Shown: positions 33,627 to 42,363, counted from the stretch's first letter. The stretch: DNA of 64,000 nucleotides from Actinorhabdospora filicis (GCF_030269765.1 NZ_BSTX01000001.1:910106-974105); one strand, 5' to 3'. A program made the numbers and translations. Notes: generated from the sequence alone by a model not told the origin.

Positions 33627-35143
33627 GGGCGCTGTGCTGGGTCGCCCATCCGGTCACCGTCGCGGCGACGGCGGTGCTGTACCTGAACGATCACGTGTTC
33701 AAGCAGGCGTGGCCCGGCCCGGTGACGGGCAAGCTGAGCGACGTCGCCGGGATGGTGATGTTCCCGGCGCTGCTGGGCGCCATGGCGGGCCTGGTGGGCG
33801 TGCCGCTGCGGGTGTCGCGCTGGGCGGCGCCGGTGGTGACGGCGGCCGGGTTCGCGTGGGTGAAGGCGACGGTGGCCGGCGCGGCCGCGGCCTCGGCGGC
33901 GTGGGGCGGCGTGGTCCTGCGCGACCCTTCGGACCTGGTGGCGCTCCCGGCGGTGGTCCTCGCGTGGTGGGCGGCCGGGCGGGTGAGGCCGGTGCCGGAC
34001 GCGTGGGCGCGGCGGGCGCGGTTGTTCGCCGCGCTGGGTTTCGCGCTGGTGGCCACGGCGGCGACGAGCGCCCCGGCGATACCCGACGCGGCTCTGCACG
34101 TGCGTGAGACGCCCGAGGGCATCGCGGTCTCGGGGCCCTTCGGCACGGTGGTGAGCCCCGACCTCACGCGCTGGACGGTGGCGGGCCGCGCGGAACCGGC
34201 CGGCTTCACGACCGAGTGGGCGCGGGTCGAGGACGCCCTCAAGGCCGCCCGGCCCGAGGGCTGCGACCCCGCCGACGCCCGGCACTGCTACCGGGTGAGC
34301 GACCGGCTGCCCGAGTGGGACGGGCGGCAGGGCGAGATCCCGCGCGGCGGCGCGCTCCTCGGCGTCGAGGAGACCCTCGACGGCGGCGCCACCTGGGCGA
34401 TGGCGTGGGAGGTCCCGCCCGCGCGCTGGGAGTTCCTGGCCGCGCGCCACGAGCTCTACACGCGACGGGACGCGCCGCTCATGGTGAGCACCGATCTGCT
34501 CGTGCGCGCCGTTCCCGGCGGCCACCAGGTCATCGTGGCCAACGGCGTGGAGGGCCTGGCCGTGCGCGAGGCCGACGGAACGTGGCGGCGGGTCGCGGTG
34601 GACGTGCCCAAAGGCCCCTCCATCCGGCCGCTGGCACTGCGCGCGTTCGCCGCCGCCACCGGCGTGCCCGGCAACAACGGCATGGCCATCGCGCTCCTGA
34701 CGGCCATCGTCGGCGGCGTCGTCATCGCCGCGCGCGCGGGCTCGCGGCGGGGCGGGGCGGGAGTGATCGCCTGGCCGCTGCTCATCGTTCCGGTGCTGGT
34801 GTTCGGGACCGGCTACGGCGCCTGGGTGGAGGGCCGCGCGAGCCTCCTGCTGGCGCTGGTGCTGCCCATCGGCGGCTTCTTCGCCGCCTGGTTCCAGCGG
34901 GTCCTGCCGCGCGGGCGCGCCCTCGCCGTCCTCGGATCGCCCGTGCTGGTCGCGGCGGCCTACACCGCGCCCTTCTTCGGCTGGTCGCTCGGCGCGCCCG
35001 CCGCCAGGGACGACGCGAACCGGATCGGGCTCATCGCCGCCGGTGTCGCCGCCTGCGCGTCCCTGGCGGTGTCGTGGTGGGCGGCGGGGAAGCCCCTGCC
35101 GCGCCGGGCCCGCGTCACGTCCCGGCGGCTCCGCCCGTGGTGA
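33623..35143 (+). CDS. Membrane protein with extracytoplasmic propeller-like domain, tandem paralogue 2
   Basis: A 506-residue paralogue of the preceding protein. The N-terminal helices share YLNDHVFKQAWPGPVTGKLSD and VLRDPSDLVALPAVVLAWW. The exposed domain has FGTVVSPDLTRW, a Cys pair (GCDPADARHCYRV) and an Asp-box LDGGATWAMAW. Five or so TM helices follow. The GTG start overlaps the upstream stop, so both are made together, perhaps as a heteromeric complex. Nothing identifies a substrate or ligand. Confidence 0.65.
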   Translation: MRALCWVAHPVTVAATAVLYLNDHVFKQAWPGPVTGKLSDVAGMVMFPALLGAMAGLVGVPLRVSRWAAPVVTAAGFAWVKATVAGAAAASAAWGGVVLRDPSDLVALPAVVLAWWAAGRVRPVPDAWARRARLFAALGFALVATAATSAPAIPDAALHVRETPEGIAVSGPFGTVVSPDLTRWTVAGRAEPAGFTTEWARVEDALKAARPEGCDPADARHCYRVSDRLPEWDGRQGEIPRGGALLGVEETLDGGATWAMAWEVPPARWEFLAARHELYTRRDAPLMVSTDLLVRAVPGGHQVIVANGVEGLAVREADGTWRRVAVDVPKGPSIRPLALRAFAAATGVPGNNGMAIALLTAIVGGVVIAARAGSRRGGAGVIAWPLLIVPVLVFGTGYGAWVEGRASLLLALVLPIGGFFAAWFQRVLPRGRALAVLGSPVLVAAAYTAPFFGWSLGAPAARDDANRIGLIAAGVAACASLAVSWWAAGKPLPRRARVTSRRLRPW

Positions 35144-35157
35144 GGGATGATGGACCC

Positions 35158-35409
35158 GTGCCGCCCAAGAAGAAGTCCTCCCGCGTCAGCACCGACCGCC
35201 AGTCCGCCCGCAAGCTCGGCCACGGTGTGGCCGAGCGGCTGAGCGCGATCATCGACGCCGTCGCCGAGACGCACGGCAAGCGGTCCGTCGAGGAGATCGA
35301 GGCCGAGCTGACCCGCCGGATGGCCTCTGCGGGCGTGACCGGCGGGAGCTGGCGCGGTACCGCCGAGGCGATCGCGGCGGGCGAGGACGTGGAGCTGCGC
35401 GCCCCGTAG
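35158..35409 (+). CDS. Small basic conserved hypothetical protein
   Basis: An 83-residue soluble protein that begins PPKKKSSRVSTDRQ and is otherwise helical (KLGHGVAERLSAIIDAVAETHGKRSVEEIEAELTRRM). Codon use matches its neighbours. The GTG at 35158 lies 14 nt after the preceding gene with no clear ribosome site. Function is unknown; the basic start would suit nucleic-acid contact. Confidence 0.55.
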   Translation: MPPKKKSSRVSTDRQSARKLGHGVAERLSAIIDAVAETHGKRSVEEIEAELTRRMASAGVTGGSWRGTAEAIAAGEDVELRAP

Positions 35410-35416
35410 CGCTACG

Positions 35417-35974
35417 TCAGTGCGCGGGGGCGTCGCCGTCGGTGAAGTTCACCAGCACGGCGAGCAGCTCGCCATCGGCGTCGAAGACCTCGTAGGGGTA
35501 GAAGAGGTCCGACTGCACGTTCACCACCAGGACGGTGTCGCCGGAGTCGACGGTGAACACCGGCCGGTAGGCGGGCCCGTCCTCCAGGTCGATGCCGCCG
35601 GCCTCATCGAGGGCCTCGTCGACGTCGGGCTCCCAGTCGGTCCACTCGGGGCTGAAGGCGACCAGGCTGCCGCCGTCGTCGAGGTGTGTGGGGCCGTGCT
35701 GGCGCCACTCGAAGCGAACCGGGTCGCCCTTGCCGAACAGGACCAGCACCATGCGGACGATGGCGTCCTCACCGGGCTCCATGACGACGTAGACGGGCCA
35801 GTCGCCCTTGGGCAGCGAGCCCTCGGTTCCGCCGAAGTAGCCGTCCAGGTCCTCGGTGTCGGGCCCGAAGAAATAGAGCTGTCCACTGTTGACGGTGAGG
35901 GTCCCGGCACGTCTGCATCGCAGGCCGTCCTCGGTGTCCTTCAGGTACGCCTCGATGATGGCGTCAGCACTCAC
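35417..35974 (-). CDS. Hypothetical acidic protein
   Basis: A 185-residue strongly acidic soluble protein (VDEALDEAGGIDLEDGP, then SDLFYPYEVFDADGELLAVL). It is mostly beta-like with no signal peptide or TM. I recognise no family. GTG at 35974 follows AAGGA at about 8 nt; a longer open frame to 36352 lacks any coding signs. It is convergent with the small basic gene, 7 bp apart. Confidence 0.6.
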   Translation of the reverse strand: MSADAIIEAYLKDTEDGLRCRRAGTLTVNSGQLYFFGPDTEDLDGYFGGTEGSLPKGDWPVYVVMEPGEDAIVRMVLVLFGKGDPVRFEWRQHGPTHLDDGGSLVAFSPEWTDWEPDVDEALDEAGGIDLEDGPAYRPVFTVDSGDTVLVVNVQSDLFYPYEVFDADGELLAVLVNFTDGDAPAH

Positions 35975-36154
35975 GTCGTCGATCCTTGCGCTAAGGGAAA
36001 CACGGGGCCGACGGAGCATAGCCGACCCACGGACACCGTCCGACGTGGACACTGGGTGCTCCCGGCGGGACGGAACGTCACCGGAGTTGCGACGCTCGTC
36101 ACAATTCCGGCTGCGACCACGATAGCGGCACGCCGGGACGATGTCGCAGGTCAG

Positions 36155-36172
36155 GTGTCGGATCGCCGACAC
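36155..36172. promoter_or_regulatory. Dyad upstream of the second SDR
   Basis: GTGTCGG (36155-36161) and CCGACAC (36166-36172) flank ATCG. The 18 bp symmetry 70 bp upstream of the SDR start could be a repressor site; no adjacent regulator gene exists. Confidence 0.35.
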
Positions 36173-36242
36173 TGCAACCGTTCCGGGGAGGGCGGTGTTC
36201 TGAGGGGTGCAAGTCAATGACCCCTGTACGTAAGGACTCACC

Positions 36243-36986
36243 ATGAGCATGGACCTCACCGGCAAGATCGCCTTCGTCACCGGCGGAAGCCGCGGCATGG
36301 GCGCCGCCATCGTCGCCGAACTGGCCTCGCGGGGCGCCACCGTCGCCTTCACCTACCTCGGCTCGCCCGAGCGCGCCGAGACGGTGGTCGCCGAGGTCGC
36401 GGCCAAGGGCGGACGGGCGAAGGCCTACCGCGCCGACGCAGCCGACGCGCAGGCGTCCGTGGCGGTCCTGGAGACGGCGGTCGCCGAGCTGGGCGGCCTC
36501 GACATCCTGGTCAACAGCGTGGGCGTGGCGACCATGGGCGCCTTCGAGGACCTCCCGCTGGACCAGCTGGACCACCTGATCGGGGTGAACGTCCGCTCCA
36601 TCGTGGTGACCACGCAGGCGGCGATCCGGCACCTCGGGCAGGGCGGGCGGATCATCTCGATCGGCTCCACCGCGTCACTGCGGTCGCCCGGCCCCGGCCT
36701 GACCCTGTACACGATGACGAAGTCGGCGCTGATCGGCATGACCAAGGGCCTGGCCCGCGACCTCGGCGGCCGCGGCGTCACCGCCAACATCGTGCTGCCG
36801 GGACCGATCGACACCGAGATGAACCCCGCCGACGGCCCCTCCGCCGAGTACCAGAGCGGCCTGACCTCGCTGGGACGCTACGGCCGCCCGGAGGAGATCG
36901 CGGGCACCGTCGCCTTCCTGGCCTCCGAGGCCGCGAGCTACATCACCGGGGCGGCGATCGCGGTCGACGGCGGAACCGCCGCCTGA
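36243..36986 (+). CDS. SDR-family oxidoreductase (3-oxoacyl reductase-like)
   Basis: A 247-residue classical SDR: TGGSRGMGAAI cofactor loop, LVNSVGVA, catalytic Ser in SIGSTASLRS, the Y-x-x-x-K pair in YTMTKSALIG, and the C-terminal SYITGAAIAVDGG. It lacks the NNAG of typical FabG (reads NSVG). AAGGA lies 7-8 nt before ATG 36243; a second ATG follows at 36249. It stands alone and ends at a shared terminator with rpsD. Confidence 0.88.
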   Translation: MSMDLTGKIAFVTGGSRGMGAAIVAELASRGATVAFTYLGSPERAETVVAEVAAKGGRAKAYRADAADAQASVAVLETAVAELGGLDILVNSVGVATMGAFEDLPLDQLDHLIGVNVRSIVVTTQAAIRHLGQGGRIISIGSTASLRSPGPGLTLYTMTKSALIGMTKGLARDLGGRGVTANIVLPGPIDTEMNPADGPSAEYQSGLTSLGRYGRPEEIAGTVAFLASEAASYITGAAIAVDGGTAA

Positions 36987-37006
36987 CCGGCCCTCAAGGC
37001 GCAATA

Positions 37007-37042
37007 AGAAGGGGAGCCCCCTGTGGCCGGGGCTCCCCTTCT
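37007..37042. terminator. Bidirectional terminator between SDR and rpsD
   Basis: A perfect 14 bp stem AGAAGGGGAGCCCC/GGGGCTCCCCTTCT with an 8 nt loop lies between two convergent genes. Confidence 0.88.
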
Positions 37043-37059
37043 GTTCTCCGGATCAAGAC

Positions 37060-37668
37060 TCAGCGGGAGTAGAACTCCACCACCAGCTGCTCCTCGCACA
37101 GCACCGGCACCTCGGCCCGCTCCGGCTCGCGCAGCAGCGTCACGCGCAGGTCGGACAGGGCCACCGACAGGTAGCCGGGCGTCTTCGCCGGCGCGTAGCC
37201 ACCGGCGGCGGCGGTCAGCGCGGGCAGCTTGGCGCGGCTCTTCTCCCGCACGCCCACGACCTGGCCCGGCTTGAGCCGGTAGGACGGGATGTCGACCTTG
37301 CGGCCGTCGACCTCGATGTGGCCGTGCCCGACGAGCTGGCGCGCCTGGTAGATGGTGCGGGCCAGCCCGGAGCGCAGCACGACGGCGTCCAGGCGGCGCT
37401 CCAGCAGCGTGACCAGGTTCTCGCCGCTCTTGCCGGGCTTGCGCACGGCCTCGGCGTAGACGCGGCGGAGCTGGCGCTCGCCGATGTTGTACTGATGCCG
37501 CAGGCGCTGCTTCTCCAGCAGCCGCACCGAGTAGTCCGAGGCCTTGCGGCGGGCGCGACCGTGGTCGCCCGGCGGGTACGGGCGCTTCTCGAAGTACTTG
37601 ACGCACTTGGGCGTGAGCGGTATCCCGAGAGCGCGTGAGAGCCGCACCTTGGGCCTGGACTGGTTCAC
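37060..37668 (-). CDS. rpsD: 30S ribosomal protein S4
   Basis: A 202-residue S4: N-terminal [20 protein letters not shown], then [14 protein letters not shown], and the S4 RNA-binding domain [32 protein letters not shown]. It nucleates 16S rRNA folding and autoregulates in many bacteria. The N-terminal domain has only one Cys, so it is of the zinc-free type. It stands alone, as in Streptomyces, and not with rpsM-rpsK-rpoA. GTG at 37668 is preceded by GGAGGAGG. Its promoter holds an iron box. The frame upstream to 37839 is not coding. Confidence 0.95.
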   Translation of the reverse strand: MNQSRPKVRLSRALGIPLTPKCVKYFEKRPYPPGDHGRARRKASDYSVRLLEKQRLRHQYNIGERQLRRVYAEAVRKPGKSGENLVTLLERRLDAVVLRSGLARTIYQARQLVGHGHIEVDGRKVDIPSYRLKPGQVVGVREKSRAKLPALTAAAGGYAPAKTPGYLSVALSDLRVTLLREPERAEVPVLCEEQLVVEFYSR

Positions 37669-37697
37669 CCGGTTCCTCCTCCTCGACGGATGTTCGA

Positions 37698-37727
37698 TGC
37701 TTAGGTTAGCCTGACCTAACTTAGCAA
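37698..37727 (-). promoter_or_regulatory. rpsD promoter
   Basis: On the minus strand, TTGCTA (37722-37727), an 18 nt spacer and TAAGCA (37698-37703). The spacer is filled by the iron-box palindrome. The hexamers were assigned by eye. Confidence 0.45.
37701..37719. promoter_or_regulatory. IdeR/DtxR-type iron box
   Basis: TTAGGTTAGCCTGACCTAA is a 19 bp interrupted palindrome matching the iron-box pattern TTAGGTTAGSCTAACCTAA at 18 of 19 positions. It occupies the spacer of both divergent promoters (37693-37722 plus, 37698-37727 minus), so an Fe(II)-loaded repressor bound here should block both rpsD and the DUF2470 gene. Confidence 0.75.
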
Positions 37728-37740
37728 AGGAGGCGGTCCC

Positions 37741-38466
37741 ATGCACCCGAGCCCGGCCGAGATCACCCGCACACTCGCCACCGGAAGGCTGGGCGGCTAC
37801 GTCCGCACGCCCCGCAACGCGCCCGCGCGGCTGCGGCACGCCACCCTCCGCGACGGGACCACGCTGATGCTGGTCCGCGACGGCGGCGCCGCTGCGGAGT
37901 CCCTGGCCCGGCCCGGCGATGACGTGGCGGCCGTGCTGTGCGTGGACGACGTCCCGCCGCTCACCGGCTCACCGAGCCTGGGCCGCCTGTGGCTGTCGGG
38001 CTGGGCGTGCCCGCTGGAGGGCGAGGAGGCCCGCGCGGCCGCCGTGGAGTTCGCCGAGGTCAACCCCGCCGGGGACCTGCTGTCGCTCGGCGAGGGCTAC
38101 ACGCTGCACCGCCTGGACGTCGCCGAGGTCCGGCTGGAGCGCTCGGCCGGGCTCGCCGAGGTCGACGTGGACGCCTACCTGGCCGCCGAGCCCGATCCGG
38201 TCGCCGCCTGGGAGGCCGAGCTGCTGGCCGACCTGGCCGATCACCACGCCGAGCAGATCGGCGCCTTCGCCGGGAAGCGGCTGGCGGCCGGTCCCGATGA
38301 CCGGCCGCCGAGAGTGGTCCGCCTCGACCGCTACGGCATGGCCTTCGCGATGGGCGATGGACGCTACGCCCGCGTGGGCTTCGCTCCCCCGGTGAGCTGC
38401 CGCGCCGACCTGGTCGGCCGCATGCGCGGCATGCTCGGCATGGACGGCTGCCGTCACGCCGCCTGA
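37741..38466 (+). CDS. DUF2470 (HugZ-like) protein, probably heme- or iron-related
   Basis: A 241-residue protein. The N-terminal half ([16 protein letters not shown], then [12 protein letters not shown] and [10 protein letters not shown]) resembles a split-barrel. The C-terminal DUF2470 region has [31 protein letters not shown] and [22 protein letters not shown]2470 is the C-terminal domain of HugZ-type heme-degrading enzymes, so heme iron release or heme binding is a fair guess; an activity is not shown. AAAGGAGG (37726-37733) precedes ATG 37741, and the iron box lies 22 bp upstream. Confidence 0.75.
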   Translation: MHPSPAEITRTLATGRLGGYVRTPRNAPARLRHATLRDGTTLMLVRDGGAAAESLARPGDDVAAVLCVDDVPPLTGSPSLGRLWLSGWACPLEGEEARAAAVEFAEVNPAGDLLSLGEGYTLHRLDVAEVRLERSAGLAEVDVDAYLAAEPDPVAAWEAELLADLADHHAEQIGAFAGKRLAAGPDDRPPRVVRLDRYGMAFAMGDGRYARVGFAPPVSCRADLVGRMRGMLGMDGCRHAA

Positions 38467-39437
38467 TTCTGCGGCTCGCGAACCTCGGCGGCCGCCTCCC
38501 TGCGGCGCGCGCCCAGTCCGGAGAGCAGGACGCCCGCCACCGTGACCACCGCGAGCGCGGCCAGCGCCAGCAGGGTCGGCGCGCTGGGGTGGACGAGGGA
38601 CTCGCCGCGCAGGGCCTGCCACAGCACCAGCGCGGTGAGGCCCGCGTAGGCGAAGGCGGCGACCAGGACGATCCGGGCGCGCCGGGTCTCGTCGGCGATG
38701 CGCCCGGCGAGGAAGAGCGCGAGCAGGGGGATCGCCTGGAGGGCGTGCATGCCGACGAAGTGGGCGATGCGGAGGTCTCCGCCGGTGGTGCTCCAGCCGA
38801 GGACGGGCAGGCCGGGTCCGCCGTCGCCTCCGCCGACGGTGTGGGCGCCGGCGATGCCGTCGACGCCGCTGCGCTGCGGGGGCATCATGGCGCCGAGCCC
38901 GACGCCGATGAGGGCGATGGCCCCGCCCCAGCGCAGGGCGCGGGTGAGGGCGCGGTCGCCGATCCTGGCGAAGGTCAGGACGATGACGGCGGCCAGGTTG
39001 GCCACCCACATGACGATGATGGCGATGGTCATCGTCTCCCAGACCGCCGCGTCGAAGGGGGTGGTCTCGTTGAAGTGGCTGGTGGTGCCGCGCATGGCCT
39101 GCCCGGCGATCGGCACCATCTCGTAGCCGAGCATGAGGGCGATGATCGTGCCCGACCACCACACCGTCCGCTTCATCTTGGGGACGAGCGGGAGCAGGTA
39201 GGCCATCGAGAGCGCGTAGGCGGCGATGGAGATGGCGAACTTGAGGGGCTTGGCCCAGATGGGCAGGCCCGTGATCATGCGGTCGTCGACGATGAGGCCG
39301 ATGACGGAGCCGAGTCCGGTGACGCCCATGAGGACGGCGAGGGCCAGCAGGGGCCGGTGAAGGCGTTCGGGTCGCGGGAGCGCGGCCAGGAGCCGTCCGC
39401 TCCGAGAAAGTGGATAGTGCTGCTGTCCGGTATCCAT
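38454..39437 (-). CDS. Integral membrane protein of unknown function
   Basis: A 327-residue protein with about eight TM helices. Phrases such as ITGLPIWAKPLKFAISIAAYALSMAYLLPL and IAHFVGMHALQAIPLLALF are seen in a conserved actinobacterial membrane family without known role; His in HFVGMHALQ might bind a cofactor. ATG at 39437 is the start nearest the promoter region. It overlaps the convergent DUF2470 gene by 13 bp and is divergent from merR, whose product probably controls it. Confidence 0.65.
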   Translation of the reverse strand: MDTGQQHYPLSRSGRLLAALPRPERLHRPLLALAVLMGVTGLGSVIGLIVDDRMITGLPIWAKPLKFAISIAAYALSMAYLLPLVPKMKRTVWWSGTIIALMLGYEMVPIAGQAMRGTTSHFNETTPFDAAVWETMTIAIIVMWVANLAAVIVLTFARIGDRALTRALRWGGAIALIGVGLGAMMPPQRSGVDGIAGAHTVGGGDGGPGLPVLGWSTTGGDLRIAHFVGMHALQAIPLLALFLAGRIADETRRARIVLVAAFAYAGLTALVLWQALRGESLVHPSAPTLLALAALAVVTVAGVLLSGLGARRREAAAEVREPQNQAA

Positions 39438-39453
39438 ACCCGAACTATCCACT
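39409..39453. promoter_or_regulatory. Inverted repeat at the merR/membrane-protein promoter
   Basis: AGTGGATAGT (39409-39418) and its exact complement ACTATCCACT (39444-39453) are 25 bp apart. The right arm sits about 30 bp before the merR ATG and the left arm lies in the first codons of the divergent gene. A looping or two-site MerR operator is plausible. Confidence 0.4.
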
Positions 39454-39483
39454 AGGATGGCGGGGAAGGCAAGAGGAGAACCG

Positions 39484-40125
39484 ATGAGAATCGCCGAACT
39501 GAGCCGGGAGAGCCGCGTGCCCGTCCCGACGATCAAGTACTACCTGCGGGAAGGGCTGCTCCATCCCGGCGAGCGCACCAGCCCCAACCAGGCGCAGTAC
39601 GACGCCAGGCACCTGCGGAGGCTGAAGCTGATCCGCGCGCTGATCGACGTCGGCGGTGTGCCGGTGGCGGGTGTGCGCGAGCTCCTCGACGCCATCGACG
39701 CCAAGGGCCAGAACATCCACGAGGCGATGGGCACCGCCACGCACGCCACGTTCGGTGAGCCCGACGCCGAGATGAGCGAGGAGCAGCGGCGGGGCATGGA
39801 GCGCGTCGAGGAGCTCATCGCCGAGCGCGGCTGGCTGGGCGACTCCCGGCGGGCGCGGATGCTGGTGGCGAACTCGCTGGCGACCCTGTACCAGCTCGGT
39901 GAGGACGAGCTGACCACGTTGCTGCCGCTGTACGCCGAGACGATCGAGCGGATCGCCGAGGCCGAGGTGCGGCTGGTGACCGGGCGGCCGACGATCGAGG
40001 ACGCCGTGGAGGGCGCGGTCATCGGCACGGTGGTGGGCGAGCAGATCCTGGCGGGGTTGCGGCACCTCGCCCACGAGCACTTCTCCACCGTGATCGGGGT
40101 GGTCGACACCGGTCCGAAGGGGTAG
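39484..40125 (+). CDS. MerR-family transcriptional regulator
   Basis: A 213-residue regulator. The winged helix is at residues 1-70 (MRIAELSRESRVPVPTIKYYLREGLLHPG, then DARHLRRLKLIRALIDVGGV), followed by a helical effector domain (about 75-213) with no Cys metal site, so a small molecule or protein signal is more likely than a metal. GAGGAG lies 5 nt upstream of ATG 39484. It is divergent from the membrane protein at 38454-39437, the obvious target. Confidence 0.85.
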   Translation: MRIAELSRESRVPVPTIKYYLREGLLHPGERTSPNQAQYDARHLRRLKLIRALIDVGGVPVAGVRELLDAIDAKGQNIHEAMGTATHATFGEPDAEMSEEQRRGMERVEELIAERGWLGDSRRARMLVANSLATLYQLGEDELTTLLPLYAETIERIAEAEVRLVTGRPTIEDAVEGAVIGTVVGEQILAGLRHLAHEHFSTVIGVVDTGPKG

Positions 40126-40217
40126 CGGGAAGCACCCGAAGTGACATGGCCCACGGGTCATGGGCTGTCGCGCACCCGGCCTATGCTGTGGGCGCCCCTC
40201 ACGGATTGGAGACCCCG

Positions 40218-42320
40218 GTGCGTCTTGGCGTGGACTTCGGTACGTCGCACACGGTCGCGGTGCTGGCGTACCCGGACGGCCGCACGAAATCGATGCTGTT
40301 CGACGACGGGACTCCGCTGCTGCGCTCGGCCGTCTACGCCGACGGCGACGGGACGATCCAGGTCGGCCGGGACGCGGTGCGCCGCGCCGGTCTCGACCCG
40401 ACCCGTTATGAGCCGAACCCGAAGCAGCGCATCGACGAGCAGTCGGTGCTGCTGGGCGATGGCGAGTACAAGCTGACCGACCTGTTCGCCGCCGTCCTCG
40501 GGCGTGTGGTGAGCGAGGTGCGGCGGGTGGCGGGCTCGATCCCGTCCGACGTGGTGATGACCTATCCGGCGGCCTGGGGCGCGCGCCGCCGGGAGATCCT
40601 GACCACCGCGGCCGCGCAGGCGGGGCTGCACAATGTCCGGCTGATCCCGGAGCCGGTGGGCGCGGCCGTCTACTTCACCAGCGTGCTGGGGCACCAGGTC
40701 GCCGACGGGCGCCCGCTGGGCGTGTTCGACTTCGGTGGCGGCACGCTCGACGTGGCCGTGGTCCGGCGTGACGGGAACACCTTCACCGTGCTGTCCACCG
40801 GTGGCCTGCCCGACCTGGGCGGCGTGGACCTGGACTCGGCGCTGGTGGACCACCTGGGGCAGCTCATCGCGCAGCGCGATCCCGCGCTGTGGCGGCGGCT
40901 GGCCAATCCCGAGACCTCCAATGACCGCCGTGCGCGGCAGCTGCTGTGGGACGACGTGCGGGGCGCCAAGGAGTCGCTGTCGCGCACCACGAGCGCGCCG
41001 GTGAACGTCCCGGAGACCGACACCGACCTGCATCTGACGCGCGACGAGTTCGAGCGGCTGACCACGCCGCTGCTGGCGCGGGCGATCGCCGAGACGCAGC
41101 GGGTGATCCGCGAGGCGCGCATCGAGCCGGCGCAACTGTCGGGCCTGTTCCTGGTCGGCGGTTCGAGCCGGGTGCCGCTGGTGGCGCGGATGCTGCACAG
41201 CGGGCTGGGCGTGCCGCCCACCGTGCTGGAGCAGCCCGAGGTCGCCGTCGCCGAGGGCGCGGCGAAGCTGGGCGCGGCCAAGAACCCGCAGTCGGCGCCC
41301 ACGCCTCCCCCGCCGCGTCCCCCGGCGTCCGGGCCGCCGATGAACGCGCCCACGCCGCCGCCCTCGAACCGGCCCATGTCGGCCGCGCCGATGTCGGCTC
41401 CCCCGGTTTCGCCCGCGCCGATGTCGACGCCGCCGATGAGCAACCGGCCGATGTCCGCGCCGCCGGTGTCCTCTCCCCCGGTCTCGTCGATTCCGGTGAC
41501 GCCCGCGCCGCGCCCCTACAGCCCGCCGCAGCCGTCCTACTCGCCCCCGCCGCCGCGACCGCCGGTCCTGCCGCCGGTGCAGCAGCACCGCCCGCCGCCG
41601 CCCCGGCCGATGCCGATGGCCGCGCCCGCGCCGCCCCCGCCGCAGGTCATCCAGGTGCCCTACGCGGTGCCGGTGCCGCACGCGCCGCAGCCGGTGGTGG
41701 TGCGCCGCAGGCGCAGCAAGACCGGCTGGATCATCCTGCTGGTGCTGGTCGGCATCGTCGGCTTCTGCTGCTACGGGACGCTCGTCAAGCCCAGCATCAT
41801 GGCCGGCCTCCTCGGCCGCGGCTTCGTCGACGCCTTCGACCAGGACCCCAAGATGCACGGCGGCGAGGTCCCCTACCCCCTGAGCGGGTTCTTCGACTCC
41901 TGGAAGCCCGCGCTGAACGAGTGCTGGACCACCCAGAAGGGCGCCGTCTACTCCGGCCCCATCACCACCGGCTTCAACGCGATCACCGACAAGATCGACG
42001 GTGAGGTCACCTGGGTCCTGTGCACCTTCGACGACGACATCAAGTCGGAGTTCGGGGCCGACTCGATCATCTTCATCGACAACGACGCCGACGGCGGCGG
42101 CCAGGCCGTCGAGGACAAGTTCGCCGAGATCTACGGCCTCAAGGACCCCTGGAACGGCTCGGGCAAGTCGGGGCTGGACGAGTACCAGATGGCGCGCACG
42201 GTCATCTCCGGCGACTACACCGCCGGCAGCGACGACGCCTTCGCGCTGAGCATGAGCTCGGTGGACTCCAAGACCACCGTCGCCAAGCTCACCGACCTCT
42301 TCCAGGCCTACTCGAAATGA
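40218..42320 (+). CDS. Hsp70-like protein fused to a membrane-anchored C-terminal domain
   Basis: A 700-residue protein. Residues 1-355 are a DnaK-type ATPase domain (VDFGTSHTVAVLA, VFDFGGGTLDVAV, LFLVGGSSRVPLV). The substrate-binding domain and lid of DnaK are absent. Instead there is a 150-residue Pro/Met/Ser-rich linker with repeats of the type MSxPPVS, a basic stretch, one TM (about 506-528) and an extracytoplasmic domain with two Cys (ALNECWTTQ, VTWVLCTFDDD). A sensor or scaffold role at the membrane is inferred. GTG at 40218 has GGAG 7 nt upstream. Confidence 0.82.
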   Translation: MRLGVDFGTSHTVAVLAYPDGRTKSMLFDDGTPLLRSAVYADGDGTIQVGRDAVRRAGLDPTRYEPNPKQRIDEQSVLLGDGEYKLTDLFAAVLGRVVSEVRRVAGSIPSDVVMTYPAAWGARRREILTTAAAQAGLHNVRLIPEPVGAAVYFTSVLGHQVADGRPLGVFDFGGGTLDVAVVRRDGNTFTVLSTGGLPDLGGVDLDSALVDHLGQLIAQRDPALWRRLANPETSNDRRARQLLWDDVRGAKESLSRTTSAPVNVPETDTDLHLTRDEFERLTTPLLARAIAETQRVIREARIEPAQLSGLFLVGGSSRVPLVARMLHSGLGVPPTVLEQPEVAVAEGAAKLGAAKNPQSAPTPPPPRPPASGPPMNAPTPPPSNRPMSAAPMSAPPVSPAPMSTPPMSNRPMSAPPVSSPPVSSIPVTPAPRPYSPPQPSYSPPPPRPPVLPPVQQHRPPPPRPMPMAAPAPPPPQVIQVPYAVPVPHAPQPVVVRRRRSKTGWIILLVLVGIVGFCCYGTLVKPSIMAGLLGRGFVDAFDQDPKMHGGEVPYPLSGFFDSWKPALNECWTTQKGAVYSGPITTGFNAITDKIDGEVTWVLCTFDDDIKSEFGADSIIFIDNDADGGGQAVEDKFAEIYGLKDPWNGSGKSGLDEYQMARTVISGDYTAGSDDAFALSMSSVDSKTTVAKLTDLFQAYSK

Positions 42321-42351
42321 CCGACCGGCCGTCGAGAGATCGACGGTGGGC

Positions 42352-42357
42352 GATAAT
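42352..42357 (+). promoter_or_regulatory. -10 hexamer of the methyltransferase gene (leaderless)
   Basis: GATAAT, 6 nt before the ATG at 42364. It is the best -10 match in the window. Confidence 0.45.
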
Positions 42358-42363
42358 CGCCGC

